From Maribacter thermophilus (lineage in GTDB: Bacteria; Bacteroidota; Bacteroidia; Flavobacteriales; Flavobacteriaceae): a stretch of 64,000 bases of DNA. Every line of letters begins with the position of its first letter. Positions within the stretch are counted from its first letter, which is position 1. The DNA is taken from positions 720,402 through 784,401 of the forward strand of contig NZ_LDAS01000001.1 of the NCBI RefSeq assembly GCF_001020565.1, in the 5' to 3' direction. The notes under the pieces were generated by a model. The model saw only the letters and a program-made list of their open reading frames with translations, was not told the DNA's origin and did no database searches. A program made the translations under genes and the position numbers. Below are positions 46,001 to 55,545 of the stretch, piece after piece.

Positions 46001-47173
46001 TTAACTAATGCTTTGAAGGCCAAGGTTACTTGCCTTTATGATTTCATGGATGTCTTCGTCCAATATTTCTTTTTTCCTGTCGGCAAAGTTCAAAAATTCT
46101 TCATAGACCCTGTCTAATTGGGTCTTTGTAAGTTCGTACCCAACTATTTTAGCTCGGTATGCCAATGCAGCTCTTCCGCTACGTGCAGTCAGCACTATAG
46201 ATGATTCGGTAACACCAACATCTGCAGGGTCTATAATTTCATAGGTTTCCCTGTTTTTTATAACCCCATCTTGGTGAATACCAGAACTGTGCGCAAATGC
46301 GTTGGCGCCTACGATTGCTTTGTTGGGTTGTACGACCATTCCCATTTTGTTGGAAACCATCTTACTTGTGTCGTATAATAATTTACTGTTTACAGTCGTG
46401 TCCAAGTTTAAACCTGGGTGTTGTCTCAAGATCATCACTACTTCTTCCAAAGAAGTGTTTCCGGCGCGTTCACCTATACCGTTTATGGTACATTCTATTT
46501 GTCTGGCGCCATTGATGACACCTGCAATGGAATTTGCGGTGGCCAAGCCAAGGTCGTTATGGCAATGGCAAGAAAGTGTTGCCTTGTGTATACCGGTAAC
46601 GTTTTCTTTTAAATATTTCATTTTGGCCCCGTACTCTTCTGGAAGGCAATACCCTGTAGTATCCGGTATATTAAGAACTGTGGCTCCGGCCTTTACGACC
46701 GCCTCACATACCCTTGCTAAAAACTCATTGTCGGTTCTGCCTGCGTCTTCTGCATAAAACTCAACATCCTCTACAAATTTTTTGGCATAACTGACCGCAT
46801 CTACAGCTCTTTCGATTATTGCTTCCCTATTGGAGTTGAACTTGAATTTTATATGAGAATCAGAAGTGCCTATACCTGTATGTATTCTCGGTTTTTTGGC
46901 ATGTTTCAAAGCTTCTGCGGCTACCTCAATGTCTTTCTTTACCGCTCTGGTAAGCCCACAAACTGTAGCGTTCTTTACCAACTTGGCAATACTTTCCACA
47001 GACTTAAAGTCTCCAGGACTAGAAATAGGGAAACCTGCTTCTATGATATTTACACCCAGTTCATCCAATCTTTCTGCAATAACCAGTTTTTGTTCCATGT
47101 CCAATTTACAGCCAGGAACCTGTTCTCCATCTCTTAGTGTAGTGTCAAATATTTGTACTATATCTTTGCTCAT
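46001..47173 (-). CDS. leuA: 2-isopropylmalate synthase, short form
   Basis: First committed step of leucine synthesis: acetyl-CoA plus 2-oxoisovalerate. TIM barrel with [13 protein letters not shown], the metal His pair in [15 protein letters not shown], and NGIGERAGN, then an accessory helical domain including the HSSGIHQDG loop. It is 390 residues, against roughly 500 or more for feedback-regulated forms: the C-terminal leucine-binding (LeuA dimer) domain is absent, so feedback inhibition must be lacking or different. A homocitrate- or methylthioalkylmalate-like role is an alternative, but pairing with leuB favours LeuA. Confidence 0.9.
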   Translation of the reverse strand: MSKDIVQIFDTTLRDGEQVPGCKLDMEQKLVIAERLDELGVNIIEAGFPISSPGDFKSVESIAKLVKNATVCGLTRAVKKDIEVAAEALKHAKKPRIHTGIGTSDSHIKFKFNSNREAIIERAVDAVSYAKKFVEDVEFYAEDAGRTDNEFLARVCEAVVKAGATVLNIPDTTGYCLPEEYGAKMKYLKENVTGIHKATLSCHCHNDLGLATANSIAGVINGARQIECTINGIGERAGNTSLEEVVMILRQHPGLNLDTTVNSKLLYDTSKMVSNKMGMVVQPNKAIVGANAFAHSSGIHQDGVIKNRETYEIIDPADVGVTESSIVLTARSGRAALAYRAKIVGYELTKTQLDRVYEEFLNFADRKKEILDEDIHEIIKASNLGLQSIS

Positions 47174-47230
47174 TATATTTACGTAGTTTTAGCAAGTTAA
47201 ACGAATATATAACGCTAGTAGGGAAATATG

Positions 47231-47238
47231 CAAATTTA
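47231..47238 (-). promoter_or_regulatory. Promoter -7 box upstream of leuA
   Basis: TAAATTTG on the minus strand, with a leader of about 50 bases. No leader peptide rich in Leu codons or attenuator hairpin is visible. Confidence 0.4.
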
Positions 47239-47319
47239 GTTATAACATTTACAACGTTAATATAGTTTTTGGTTTATTTAAAATACTGATATTGAACAAT
47301 ATAAATACTTTTTTTTACG

Positions 47320-48864
47320 ATGACAAATGCGCATAAAGATGCTTTGTTCGTTCTGGTCAAATCACTTTCGAAATCTGAAAAACGCCAATTTAAATTATAT
47401 GTTGGGCGTTTGGGGGTCAATGCAGATGCAAAATTTTTGGCTCTTTTCAATCTATTGGATAAAATAAAGAGGTATGACGAAAAGATAATCCTAGAAAGTG
47501 GTATTGTAAAAAAGGCACAACTTTCAAATCTAAAAGCACACCTTTATAGGCAAATCTTGGTTAGTTTGCGTCTTAATCCTGTTAATCAGAATATTAGAAT
47601 TCAGATCAGGGAGCAGTTGGACTTTGCTACCATTCTTTATCAAAAAGGATTGTATAAACAAAGCCTTAAGATATTGGACAAGGCGAAATCTATGGCCATA
47701 GAAAATGAGGAAAAGAACATTGCCTACGAAATAGTGGAGTTCGAAAAAATAATAGAAACCCAGTATATAACCAGAAGTATACCAGACCGTGCGAACGAGC
47801 TTGCCGTGCAGGCAAAAGAGCTTTCAGGGCAAAATGTGATGACCAGCAAGTTGTCTAACCTTTCGATGCAGCTGTATAGTATGATGTTAAAGGTAGGTTA
47901 TGTGCGCAGTGATGAAGACCTTCAAAAGGTAAAGGTTTATTTCTCCAAACACTTACCAAAGACCGATATAGAGAAGCTTGGGTTTAGAGAAAAACTGTGG
48001 CTTTATAAGGCGCATTTGTGGTATAGTTTTTTAACGCAAGATTTTCTTTCATGTTATAAATATGCCAGTAAATGGGTAGATCTGTTCTATGAGCATAAAG
48101 AGATGATCTATCTAAATCCGGTATTCTTTTTAAAAGGAAATCATTATTTGTTAGAATCTTTATTTTATGTAAAATACAGCTCTTTATTTAAAGAAACACT
48201 TCAAAACCTTGAAGTAGTCTTAAAAGAAAAGAATTTTCCGAAAAACGATAACATTAACTCTTTGGCTTTTCTTTATCTCAATGCCAATAAGTTGAACCTT
48301 CATTTTATGGAAGGTACTTTCGAAAAAGGTCTTTACCTGGTTAAGATTGTGGAGTACGGTATCAACAAGCATAAAGACCGTATAGATGTTCATCATGTAA
48401 TGGTCTTGTATTACAAGATTGCTTGTTTGTATTTTGGTATAGGCGATAACAAAACGTGTATTGTCTACCTAAAGAAGATTATAGATAACAAGAATCTGAA
48501 AATGCGGGAAGACTTAATGTGTTTTGCCAGGGTCTTAAGTTTGGTGGCACATTATGAAGCTGGCATGGATTATCATTTAGAAGTGCAGTTAAAAAGTACG
48601 TATAAGTTTTTGCTTAAAATGAACGATATGCACGCGGTTCAAAAAGAGATGATAAAGTTTTTAAGAAATCTAGGGGGTATTTACCCGAACGAGCTTAAGG
48701 CCGAGTTTAAAAAATTACATACCGAACTGAAAAAGTATGAAGATCATCCATATGAAAAAAGAGCTTTTCTATACCTAGACATAATCTCTTGGTTGGAAAG
48801 TCATTTAGAGAACAAGCCTGTTTCGCAGATTATAAGGGAAAAGGCGATGGAGCAGACCAGGTAA
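47320..48864 (+). CDS. Helical-repeat (TPR-like) protein of unknown function
   Basis: 514 residues, no signal peptide or membrane helix. Almost entirely alpha-helical, with TPR-like pairs (LDFATILYQKGLYKQSLKIL, IACLYFGIGDNKTCIVYLKKI). The N-terminus KDALFVLVKSLSKSEKRQFKLYV looks like a conserved start of a flavobacterial family of unknown role. Probably a cytosolic scaffold. It is followed after 3 bases by a transporter gene. Confidence 0.7.
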   Translation: MTNAHKDALFVLVKSLSKSEKRQFKLYVGRLGVNADAKFLALFNLLDKIKRYDEKIILESGIVKKAQLSNLKAHLYRQILVSLRLNPVNQNIRIQIREQLDFATILYQKGLYKQSLKILDKAKSMAIENEEKNIAYEIVEFEKIIETQYITRSIPDRANELAVQAKELSGQNVMTSKLSNLSMQLYSMMLKVGYVRSDEDLQKVKVYFSKHLPKTDIEKLGFREKLWLYKAHLWYSFLTQDFLSCYKYASKWVDLFYEHKEMIYLNPVFFLKGNHYLLESLFYVKYSSLFKETLQNLEVVLKEKNFPKNDNINSLAFLYLNANKLNLHFMEGTFEKGLYLVKIVEYGINKHKDRIDVHHVMVLYYKIACLYFGIGDNKTCIVYLKKIIDNKNLKMREDLMCFARVLSLVAHYEAGMDYHLEVQLKSTYKFLLKMNDMHAVQKEMIKFLRNLGGIYPNELKAEFKKLHTELKKYEDHPYEKRAFLYLDIISWLESHLENKPVSQIIREKAMEQTR

Positions 48865-48867
48865 AAA

Positions 48868-49740
48868 ATGGGACGTTCTCATCTTACAAATTTATTGGAG
48901 ATTAATTTGGCGATGCTGTTGATAAGCACGTCGGGGCCCTTGGGCAGGTATGTAGACCTTCCTGTTCCAGTGACCATTGGGGTAAGGGGAATATTGGCAT
49001 TTATTATTCTTTACTTGTTCTGTAGGTGGAGGGGGGTGTCGCTGAGAATAGAAAAAACCGATTTTTTTATCGTTGTTTTGAGCGGTCTTTTAATGGCTGC
49101 CCATTGGTTGTTCTACTTTTACGCATTGCAATGGTCCAGTGTCGCCATCGGAATGCTGTCGCTTTTTACTTATCCGGTCATTACCGCTTTTTTAGAGCCG
49201 ATAGTTCTTAAGACCAAATTTCAAAAGATGCATATTGTTTTGGGAGGATTAGTCTTAGTGGGAGTTTATTTTCTTAGTCCTAATTTTGATATGAAAGACT
49301 CCAATACCTTGGCCATTTTTATGGGTTTGATTTCTGCACTGGCATATGCATTGAGAAATTTGATATTAAAATCTAAAATAAAAAGATACCAAGGTTCCAC
49401 CTTAATGGTATATCAAACGGCCATTATCGGAATAATTTTAATTCCAGTTCTTTTTACAGCGGATTTTGAGGACGTAATAGGGCAATGGCCGGGATTGTTG
49501 ACTTTGGCAGTGGTGACTACAGCCGCAGGGCATACCTTGTTTTTAATGACCTTTAAATATTTTAGTATTACGACCGTAAGTATACTGAGCAGTGTGCAAC
49601 CTGTATACGGAATTTTGATAGGGGTTTTCTTTTTAAAGGAAATACCAGCACTAGCCACCATTTTTGGAGGAATTTTGATTCTAAGCTCCGTTGTTATAGA
49701 AAGCTATCGCTCATCTAGAAAGAAACATGAAAACCCATAG
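48868..49740 (+). CDS. DMT/EamA-family transporter
   Basis: 290 residues with ten predicted membrane helices in two EamA halves (first helices NLLEINLAMLLISTSGPLG; second half starts NTLAIFMGLISALAYALRN; late motif SSVQPVYGILIGVFFLKE). Drug/metabolite superfamily exporter; the substrate is not predictable. Co-transcribed with the helical-repeat gene upstream and convergent with a DUF4252 gene. Confidence 0.88.
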   Translation: MGRSHLTNLLEINLAMLLISTSGPLGRYVDLPVPVTIGVRGILAFIILYLFCRWRGVSLRIEKTDFFIVVLSGLLMAAHWLFYFYALQWSSVAIGMLSLFTYPVITAFLEPIVLKTKFQKMHIVLGGLVLVGVYFLSPNFDMKDSNTLAIFMGLISALAYALRNLILKSKIKRYQGSTLMVYQTAIIGIILIPVLFTADFEDVIGQWPGLLTLAVVTTAAGHTLFLMTFKYFSITTVSILSSVQPVYGILIGVFFLKEIPALATIFGGILILSSVVIESYRSSRKKHENP

Positions 49741-49744
49741 GCCG

Positions 49745-50266
49745 TTAATGGGTATTGGAGCCTTGAGGGGCATATTGGTTTATAAATTCACTTTCCAAGT
49801 TTTCAAATTGGTTGTTTTTGGCCATTTCCCGTACTTTCACGGGGTCAAAATTTCCATTAAAATATAGAAAAGAGCCTGTTTGGCCGTTATTGTTGTAAAT
49901 CAAAATTTCTTTTACGGTATTTCTTTTCTCTCTAATGGATACAACATTTCTTTTTAAGTCATTATTTTTTCTATAGATCTCAATGAACGAATTGCCTGTA
50001 ATACCATTCATTTGTTTATTTAAAAATTGGGTCTTGGCAGGGGTAGGACTGGAAAATTGCATATACCTTAGGTCTTTAGTGGTTCCGATCAAGGATTGCA
50101 TTTCTGGAGAAATACCACTTATAAGCGTTAGCATAAATTGAGGAACACGTATGGCCGTAACTTGGGCATCGTTTTTATGCGCATTATAGAAAGTATCTAT
50201 AGAATTGTGGCTGCCACAGCTACTTATTAAAATAAATGCGGCAAGAATTCTTGCTTTTTTTAACAT
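49745..50266 (-). CDS. DUF4252 family lipoprotein
   Basis: 173 residues. Lipoprotein signal peptide (AAFILISSC), then a beta-rich domain that I assign to DUF4252 (VPQFMLTLISGISPEMQSL; EILIYNNNGQTGSFLYFNGNF). Function unknown. In Bacteroidetes such genes often sit beside ECF sigma factors, but none is present here. A -7-like box (TAATTTTG, minus strand 50303-50296) precedes it. Confidence 0.75.
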   Translation of the reverse strand: MLKKARILAAFILISSCGSHNSIDTFYNAHKNDAQVTAIRVPQFMLTLISGISPEMQSLIGTTKDLRYMQFSSPTPAKTQFLNKQMNGITGNSFIEIYRKNNDLKRNVVSIREKRNTVKEILIYNNNGQTGSFLYFNGNFDPVKVREMAKNNQFENLESEFINQYAPQGSNTH

Positions 50267-50300
50267 GTTAAGGAGTGTTTAGTGTATTAAAAATACAAAA

Positions 50301-51005
50301 TTAAACACAGGCATTCCAGATAGGGTCTTTGGGTAAGGGTGCCGTTATGTAAATAAGTTCTTTTTTTACAGGATGTACAAACGATAGTTTTTTTGCGTGT
50401 AAATGAATACTGCCATCTTTATTGCTTCTATCGAACCCATATTTTAAATCCCCTTTAATAGGGCATCCTATTGCCGATAGTTGGGATCTTATTTGGTGGT
50501 GTCTTCCTGTTTTTAAATCTATTTCCAGTAGGTAATAAGAATCAAGTTTTTTTAAGACCCTATAATCCAGTATGGCTTTTTTACTGTTGTTTACTTCCTT
50601 AATGTGAGCGTACGATTTGTTCTGCTTCGGGTTTCTTTTTAACCAGTGGATCAAGGTACCCTCGGTTTTAGGAGGTTTTTTTTTTACAATGGTCCAATAG
50701 GTCTTTTGAGCCTCTTTTTCGGCAAACAATTTGTTTAACCGAGGTAAGACCTTAGAGGTCTTGGCAAAAACAACGAGTCCCGATGTTGGCCGGTCCAATC
50801 TATGTACCACACCCAAATATACATTGCCGGGTTTATTGTATTTTATTTTAAGGTATTGTTTTACGATTTCGCTTAAGGGGGTGTCTCCGGTCTTGTCTCC
50901 CTGTACTATATCGCCCGGTCTTTTGTTTATTACTATAATATGGTTGTCTTCATGTAATACTTGAAGATTGTTACTGTTCGTATGCATGGGTTTTTTATGC
51001 GTCAT
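50301..51005 (-). CDS. RluA-type pseudouridine synthase
   Basis: 234 residues; the catalytic motif HRLDRPTSGLVVFAK contains the essential Asp, and LEIDLKTGRHHQIRSQL and GDLKYG are family signatures. No S4 domain. Isomerises specific uridines in rRNA or tRNA; the target cannot be read. The ATG at 51005 overlaps the lspA end by 11 bases; an ATG at 50987 is an equally possible start. Likely in an operon with lspA and panB. Confidence 0.88.
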   Translation of the reverse strand: MTHKKPMHTNSNNLQVLHEDNHIIVINKRPGDIVQGDKTGDTPLSEIVKQYLKIKYNKPGNVYLGVVHRLDRPTSGLVVFAKTSKVLPRLNKLFAEKEAQKTYWTIVKKKPPKTEGTLIHWLKRNPKQNKSYAHIKEVNNSKKAILDYRVLKKLDSYYLLEIDLKTGRHHQIRSQLSAIGCPIKGDLKYGFDRSNKDGSIHLHAKKLSFVHPVKKELIYITAPLPKDPIWNACV

Positions 51006-51516
51006 CGGTAGCTATATCATTCTTTTTTGTTCTGCTAAAATTCAATAACAAAATCAATATAACCCCAAATGTTACGGCCATATCGGCTACATTGAATATA
51101 CCGGTTTTAAATATGCCGGCGCGTATCTGAAAAAAATCTGTGACAGATCCTAAGATGATACGGTCAATGAGGTTGCCGAGGCCTCCACCGATAACAAACG
51201 CGAAAGCTAAAACCATCCATTTGTTCATATTCTTTTTTGTCAATGTTCTGTGTAATAAAACCAACAGTACTAATAAAGGCAGCCCTTGCAGTAAAACAAC
51301 CTTTAAAATAGGGGAGAAGTTCTCCCCGAAACCCAACATGGCACCTTTGTTCTCTATGTTGGTTAAAATAAAATGATCTTGGATCAATGGAATATAATCA
51401 TGGCTCTCAATATTGTTGCGAACCACTTTTTTAGATATTTGGTCACAGCCAATATTCAAGAGTATCAAAGTGATTATTAAAACTCTTTTTAGGATAATGG
51501 GCCGCTTTACATCCAT
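50995..51516 (-). CDS. lspA: Lipoprotein signal peptidase
   Basis: Inner-membrane aspartic protease that removes signal peptides from prolipoproteins. 173 residues from the ATG at 51516 (a TTG one codon upstream also fits). Four membrane helices; catalytic Asp residues in GNLIDRIILGSVTDFF and FNVADMAV; CDQISKKVV after the first helix. It serves the many lipoproteins in this window. Confidence 0.95.
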   Translation of the reverse strand: MDVKRPIILKRVLIITLILLNIGCDQISKKVVRNNIESHDYIPLIQDHFILTNIENKGAMLGFGENFSPILKVVLLQGLPLLVLLVLLHRTLTKKNMNKWMVLAFAFVIGGGLGNLIDRIILGSVTDFFQIRAGIFKTGIFNVADMAVTFGVILILLLNFSRTKKNDIATDDA

Positions 51517-51522
51517 CAAGAC

Positions 51523-52341
51523 CTAATATTGTTCATCATCACTCGGAAAATCGAGGCTTTTGACATCCTTGACGTAGTTTCCAATGGCATTTCCCATTTC
51601 TTCGTATAAATTCATGTAACGTCTAAGAAACCTTGGGTTGAACTCATGGGTCATGCCCAACAGGTCATGAACTACCAATACTTGCCCATCCGCATACTTT
51701 CCACCTCCAATACCGATAGTGGGTATGGTAAGGCTTTCAGATACTTTTTTGGTAAGATTCGCCGGTATTTTTTCAAGAACAATTCCGAAACAGCCTAATT
51801 TTTCTAGCATTAGGGCATCTTCCATTAATTTGTTTGCCTCTTCTTCTTCTTTTGCCCTCACGGTATAGGTGCCAAATTTATAGATAGATTGTGGTGTAAG
51901 CCCCAAGTGGCCCATAACGGGTATACCGGCGGCAAGAATACGCTTTACCGATTCTTTTATTTCTGTTCCTCCTTCTACCTTAACGGCATGTGCTCCGCTT
52001 TCTTTCATTATTCGAATTGCGGACCGCAATGCTTCCTTGGGGTCGCTTTGGTAACTGCCAAAAGGGAGGTCTACGATTACCAGAGCCCTTTTTACCGCCC
52101 TAATAACAGATGAAGCATGATAAATCATTTGGTCCAGGGTAATAGGAAGCGTGGTTTCGTGACCCGCCATTACATTACTTGCAGAATCTCCGACTAAAAT
52201 CACGTCCACATTAGCTGCATCTACAATTTTGGCCATAGAGTAGTCATAAGCGGTGAGCATGGATATTTTTTCTCCATTGCTTTTCATTTCCACCAACGAT
52301 TTAACCGTTACCCTTTTATATTCTTTTTTAGCGGTAGACAT
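51523..52341 (-). CDS. panB: 3-methyl-2-oxobutanoate hydroxymethyltransferase
   Basis: First step of pantothenate synthesis: transfers a hydroxymethyl group from methylene-tetrahydrofolate to 2-oxoisovalerate. The 272 residues are normal. [49 protein letters not shown] and TIGIGGG are all diagnostic. A -7 box (TACTTTTG, minus strand 52369-52362) lies 20 bases upstream. It shares the 2-oxoisovalerate precursor with leuA and the CoA pathway with coaBC/coaE. Confidence 0.96.
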   Translation of the reverse strand: MSTAKKEYKRVTVKSLVEMKSNGEKISMLTAYDYSMAKIVDAANVDVILVGDSASNVMAGHETTLPITLDQMIYHASSVIRAVKRALVIVDLPFGSYQSDPKEALRSAIRIMKESGAHAVKVEGGTEIKESVKRILAAGIPVMGHLGLTPQSIYKFGTYTVRAKEEEEANKLMEDALMLEKLGCFGIVLEKIPANLTKKVSESLTIPTIGIGGGKYADGQVLVVHDLLGMTHEFNPRFLRRYMNLYEEMGNAIGNYVKDVKSLDFPSDDEQY

Positions 52342-52462
52342 ATATTATAATTTGATATAAACAAAAGTAATGAGTTTTGTTGATATAGAATATTTTGTAT
52401 GCATTGAACCTATTGCCTTATTTTATAGTTACTTTTAAGATGCAATCACTAAAATTATTATT

Positions 52463-52936
52463 TTGAAAAATACCATACTGTTAACTTGTTTGTTAGGGGG
52501 GCTTAGGCTGTTTGGCCAATCTAGTGAAGAGGTAGATGTCAAAAGAACCGTAGACGCTTTTTTTGAGTCTTTTCATGCCCAAGATTCCGTTGGCATGAAA
52601 AATGTCGTAACCCCGGAGATTATCTTGCAGACCATTGGGTTGGATAAGGAGGGAAAAACCATACTTAAGACTGAAAATTTTGAGAGTCTTGTAAAATCTA
52701 TCGTAGCTATCCCCGATTCTGTTTTGTTTCAAGAGAAATTAACGGATTATTCCATAAATGAAGATGGAATTATGGCCCATGTTTGGACGCCCTACGAATT
52801 CTGGTTAAACGGTAAACTGAGCCACTGCGGCGTAAATTCTTTTCAGTTGCTAAAAGAAAATGGAGCATGGAAAATTATCTACCTTATAGATACTAGAAAG
52901 CGCGATGGGTGTACCCACATCCCCAAAAAGGAGTAA
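52463..52936 (+). CDS. Exported NTF2/SnoaL-like protein
   Basis: 157 residues with a signal peptide (TILLTCLLGGLRLFGQ) and a TTG start; no ATG is available. The mature domain has the NTF2-like cone fold pattern: VKRTVDAFFESFHAQDSVGM near the N-terminus and ending WKIIYLIDTRKRD. Such proteins bind small molecules or act as lumazine-like folds; no catalytic residues can be named. Periplasmic. Confidence 0.75.
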   Translation: MKNTILLTCLLGGLRLFGQSSEEVDVKRTVDAFFESFHAQDSVGMKNVVTPEIILQTIGLDKEGKTILKTENFESLVKSIVAIPDSVLFQEKLTDYSINEDGIMAHVWTPYEFWLNGKLSHCGVNSFQLLKENGAWKIIYLIDTRKRDGCTHIPKKE

Positions 52937-52951
52937 AACCATATGCCTAGG

Positions 52952-54001
52952 CTAGTCTTGCCATTTTCTCGATGATGAACTGTTTTCAGTAGGAAAATCG
53001 ACCGGAACTTTTTGTGTAACCTTTCCGGTAGCGGCCCATTCGGCACCTCTTTGAAAAGTGGTTATAAATCCAACACATTCTAATGAGTAATCAAAATGGC
53101 CCAAGGTGGTATGAAAAACGTGTCCTTTACCGTAATCTATGGCCATTAACATGGGTACGTGTTTACCAAGACCTTTAACCGATGGGTCCCATGGCGGAGC
53201 ATTTTTTTCTACATCGGAATAAGCGGTGGCCAAAATAGTAGTATTTTCAAACGGTCCGCGCATACGTTCATATAGTTCATCTTGTGCATGTACCCACTTG
53301 TTGGGGATTCCTTTCATGATGGGGTGTTCGAGAGCCCTAGTGGTCACGGTAAATTCATATTCTGGGCCATGTGATCCACATATACCTTCAGAATCATCAA
53401 GAATCAACTCTTCTTTATCATTATAGTATACATAAGGGCCGGTATTGCTATCTCTGCCGCCCCATGCTCCCAAACCTATCATCTTGTTGAACTCTTCCCA
53501 TTCTCCCCATGCATTGTTGGCAGCATGTACAACTACAAAGCCTCCACCGTTAGAAAGATACTTTTCAAAGTTTTTTCGAGTATCCTCTGGCCATAGGGCA
53601 GATTCTGCACCTAAATTGGAGACAATAAGGTCGTATTGGCTAAAATCTATGGAAAATGTTGATGTTTTTATAGGCTTACTGGATGTTTTGTATTTGTTAC
53701 TGTCCAAAGGATATTTTTCAATGAACATGGTGTAAGGTTCGGGTCTCGATTCGTTGTATTTAATACCTAGCCAAACAGAGTCCATTCTATGGATGTCCAC
53801 TTTAAACATCCCAGTTTCCTCTAAATAACTTTTCATCATCATAGTAGCTTTGGGCCATATATAATGATTGTTTTGTCCATCAATAATCAACGCCTTTAGT
53901 GGTGTGGGGTCTTTTGGTTCTGTAGTCTGTTCTTTTTTGGCCTTTCCGCATCCGATTGTTGTAAGCAGTAGGAAACCAAAAGTTAAAATTCTTATAATCA
54001 T
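52952..54001 (-). CDS. ThuA-domain lipoprotein
   Basis: 349 residues from the ATG at 54001. Lipoprotein signal peptide (FLLLTTIGC) and a ThuA (trehalose-utilisation) domain with a class I glutamine amidotransferase-like fold: LKALIIDGQNNH, YDLIVSNLGAESALWPED, GGGFVVVHAANNAW, and an HTTLGHFDYSLE end segment. The ThuA family is tied to sugar metabolism in Bacteroidetes, but the reaction is not settled. It stands alone with a long AT-rich gap upstream. Confidence 0.85.
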   Translation of the reverse strand: MIIRILTFGFLLLTTIGCGKAKKEQTTEPKDPTPLKALIIDGQNNHYIWPKATMMMKSYLEETGMFKVDIHRMDSVWLGIKYNESRPEPYTMFIEKYPLDSNKYKTSSKPIKTSTFSIDFSQYDLIVSNLGAESALWPEDTRKNFEKYLSNGGGFVVVHAANNAWGEWEEFNKMIGLGAWGGRDSNTGPYVYYNDKEELILDDSEGICGSHGPEYEFTVTTRALEHPIMKGIPNKWVHAQDELYERMRGPFENTTILATAYSDVEKNAPPWDPSVKGLGKHVPMLMAIDYGKGHVFHTTLGHFDYSLECVGFITTFQRGAEWAATGKVTQKVPVDFPTENSSSSRKWQD

Positions 54002-54176
54002 AGGTTTGTTAGTCGGTTTTTTGATCAAATAAAAATACTAGGGCCAAAAAGGACGGCCATATACTTTATATACGAGTATTGAACTATCATAAAAAGTGGC
54101 GATAATATAATCATCATATTGGCGCTGTGCAAAAGACATTATAAATTAGCGAAAAATAATTTAAAAAAATGATGCT

Positions 54177-54701
54177 ATGAAATTGTTAGGAATAGGCTCT
54201 AGAATAGAACATCCAGAATATGGTAAAGGTGTGGTAACCAATGTTTCTTCTCAATATTATTGGGTAACCTTTATGGATGCAGGACTGGAAACTATTGATA
54301 TAGATTCGGATTTTGAGGTGATAGAGGCCATAGAGGCCGAAGTGGATTCCGTAAGTTTTTTTGATGTAGAAAGCTCATTAGTGAAAATATTGGAAAAATG
54401 GAGCGACACACATGAAAAAGTAGCCATTTCCGATAAATGGAGAGGGGGTAAATTGATTTTGGAACCAGGGGACGCCTTGGCCAATAAAGAAATGCCCATC
54501 GATACCTTTTTTCATAAAATAGTGATGGTAAGGGATAGAATACGTGTAATGGAGCAGAAGATAAATTCCAGCAAAAATCTGGATGATCAAGAAAAGGTGG
54601 ACCTTCAGCAGTATATTACCCGTATTTATGGAAGCTTAACAAGCTTTAATGTGTTATTTAAGAACAAAAGTGATCATTTTGTAGGTGCCAAGAGCAAATA
54701 G
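54177..54701 (+). CDS. Conserved hypothetical protein with UvrD-C-like N-terminal motif
   Basis: 174 residues, cytosolic. The first 50 residues resemble the small Tudor/SH3-like fold found at the C-terminus of UvrD/Rep helicases (GSRIEHPEYGKGVVTNV; the usual form is HPxFGxGxV), which binds RNA polymerase in UvrD. The rest is helical and acidic/basic mixed. Function unknown; an RNA-polymerase or nucleic-acid link is an inference from that motif. It ends at a strong terminator and is next to a DNA-repair-like pair. Confidence 0.65.
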   Translation: MKLLGIGSRIEHPEYGKGVVTNVSSQYYWVTFMDAGLETIDIDSDFEVIEAIEAEVDSVSFFDVESSLVKILEKWSDTHEKVAISDKWRGGKLILEPGDALANKEMPIDTFFHKIVMVRDRIRVMEQKINSSKNLDDQEKVDLQQYITRIYGSLTSFNVLFKNKSDHFVGAKSK

Positions 54702-54746
54702 AAATGGCTTATGCAATGCAATATAGCTAAGCCTAATATATATTCG

Positions 54747-54777
54747 GAAGCCGTTTGTTAAACGGCTTCTTTTTTTT
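54747..54777 (+). terminator. Rho-independent terminator overlapping a convergent CDS
   Basis: Perfect 10-bp stem GAAGCCGTTT / AAACGGCTTC with a GTT loop, followed by eight T. It ends the plus-strand gene at 54177. Its right arm and T run are also the last codons of the convergent TIGR03915-like gene (stop at 54758). Confidence 0.88.
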
Positions 54778-55534
54778 CGCTCAAGTATTTCCAATATCGT
54801 TTAGGTACGTGCTGGGTGTGTAGTTTTTTGTTTATTCTTGATTTAATGTTGGTACTGTTAAAATAATTGTTCCATAAATCTTGATATTGGTACTCTTCAT
54901 TGGTAAAAGCATTACTTTTTTTTATGCTATTTACGTGAACACCCGTCAAGTCTAATGAAATCAACTCTACCGTGTCTAAATTATAATAAAGTCCATAGCT
55001 TCGTTTTACATCATAGATTATCCAGGCTTGATCGGCATAACGATTTCTAAAATGTTTGGATATAAGCGGAATTACATCATAGTCAGGCTCTATGTTGGCA
55101 AAGTAAATATTGTCTTTTGTTTTCTGAAAGCGTACAAAGGCTTCCATTCTATGTTTCTCTCGGCCTACTTTGTGTGCCAACTGGTTAATTTTCAGTACTA
55201 AATCATCAGAAAAGTCAGTTCCCTTGTTTTCTTTGGCGGCCATGAGCTTCTGAATATAATAATAGAGTAGGGGCTCTATACCTTCTTGCCTGCTCAAAAA
55301 GGCAAAATAAATGTTTTTAATGGCCGAACTACTTCTTTTTTTTATGCCGTTCCAAACCCTTTTTGCCTTGTGTACATCGGTAAATATGGTTTCGGTTTGA
55401 GAAAATAACCCGTTCTGTGCCCGTTGATCGCACTGAATGTCGGCACGGGTCAATTTTTGTTCAAACCCTACAAAAACTGCGGTTAAAAAACCATTAAAAC
55501 TCCCGTCATATATAAGTGATTTTGTTGTGTCCAT
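54758..55534 (-). CDS. TIGR03915-type putative DNA repair/metabolism protein
   Basis: 258 residues. I recognise it as the usual partner of the radical SAM protein encoded 11 bases upstream (TIGR03915/TIGR03916 pair). Features: YDGSFNGFLTAVF at the N-terminus, KVGREKHRMEAFVRFQ, and a C-terminal segment NIKSRINKKLHTQHVPKRYW. In this family an N-terminal domain of unknown fold is followed by a DUF4130-like part. The pair has been proposed to act on DNA; no reaction is known. Co-transcription with the radical SAM gene is likely. Confidence 0.82.
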   Translation of the reverse strand: MDTTKSLIYDGSFNGFLTAVFVGFEQKLTRADIQCDQRAQNGLFSQTETIFTDVHKAKRVWNGIKKRSSSAIKNIYFAFLSRQEGIEPLLYYYIQKLMAAKENKGTDFSDDLVLKINQLAHKVGREKHRMEAFVRFQKTKDNIYFANIEPDYDVIPLISKHFRNRYADQAWIIYDVKRSYGLYYNLDTVELISLDLTGVHVNSIKKSNAFTNEEYQYQDLWNNYFNSTNIKSRINKKLHTQHVPKRYWKYLSEKKEAV

Positions 55535-55545
55535 AAGGTTTGGTT

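Noticed and set aside
46302..46757. Open frame of 151 codons antisense to leuA
   Set aside because: Fully inside conserved leuA sequence and without any recognisable feature.
47174..47319. Possible leucine attenuator or T-box upstream of leuA
   Set aside because: No Leu-rich leader peptide, no T-box core sequence and no terminator/antiterminator pair visible.
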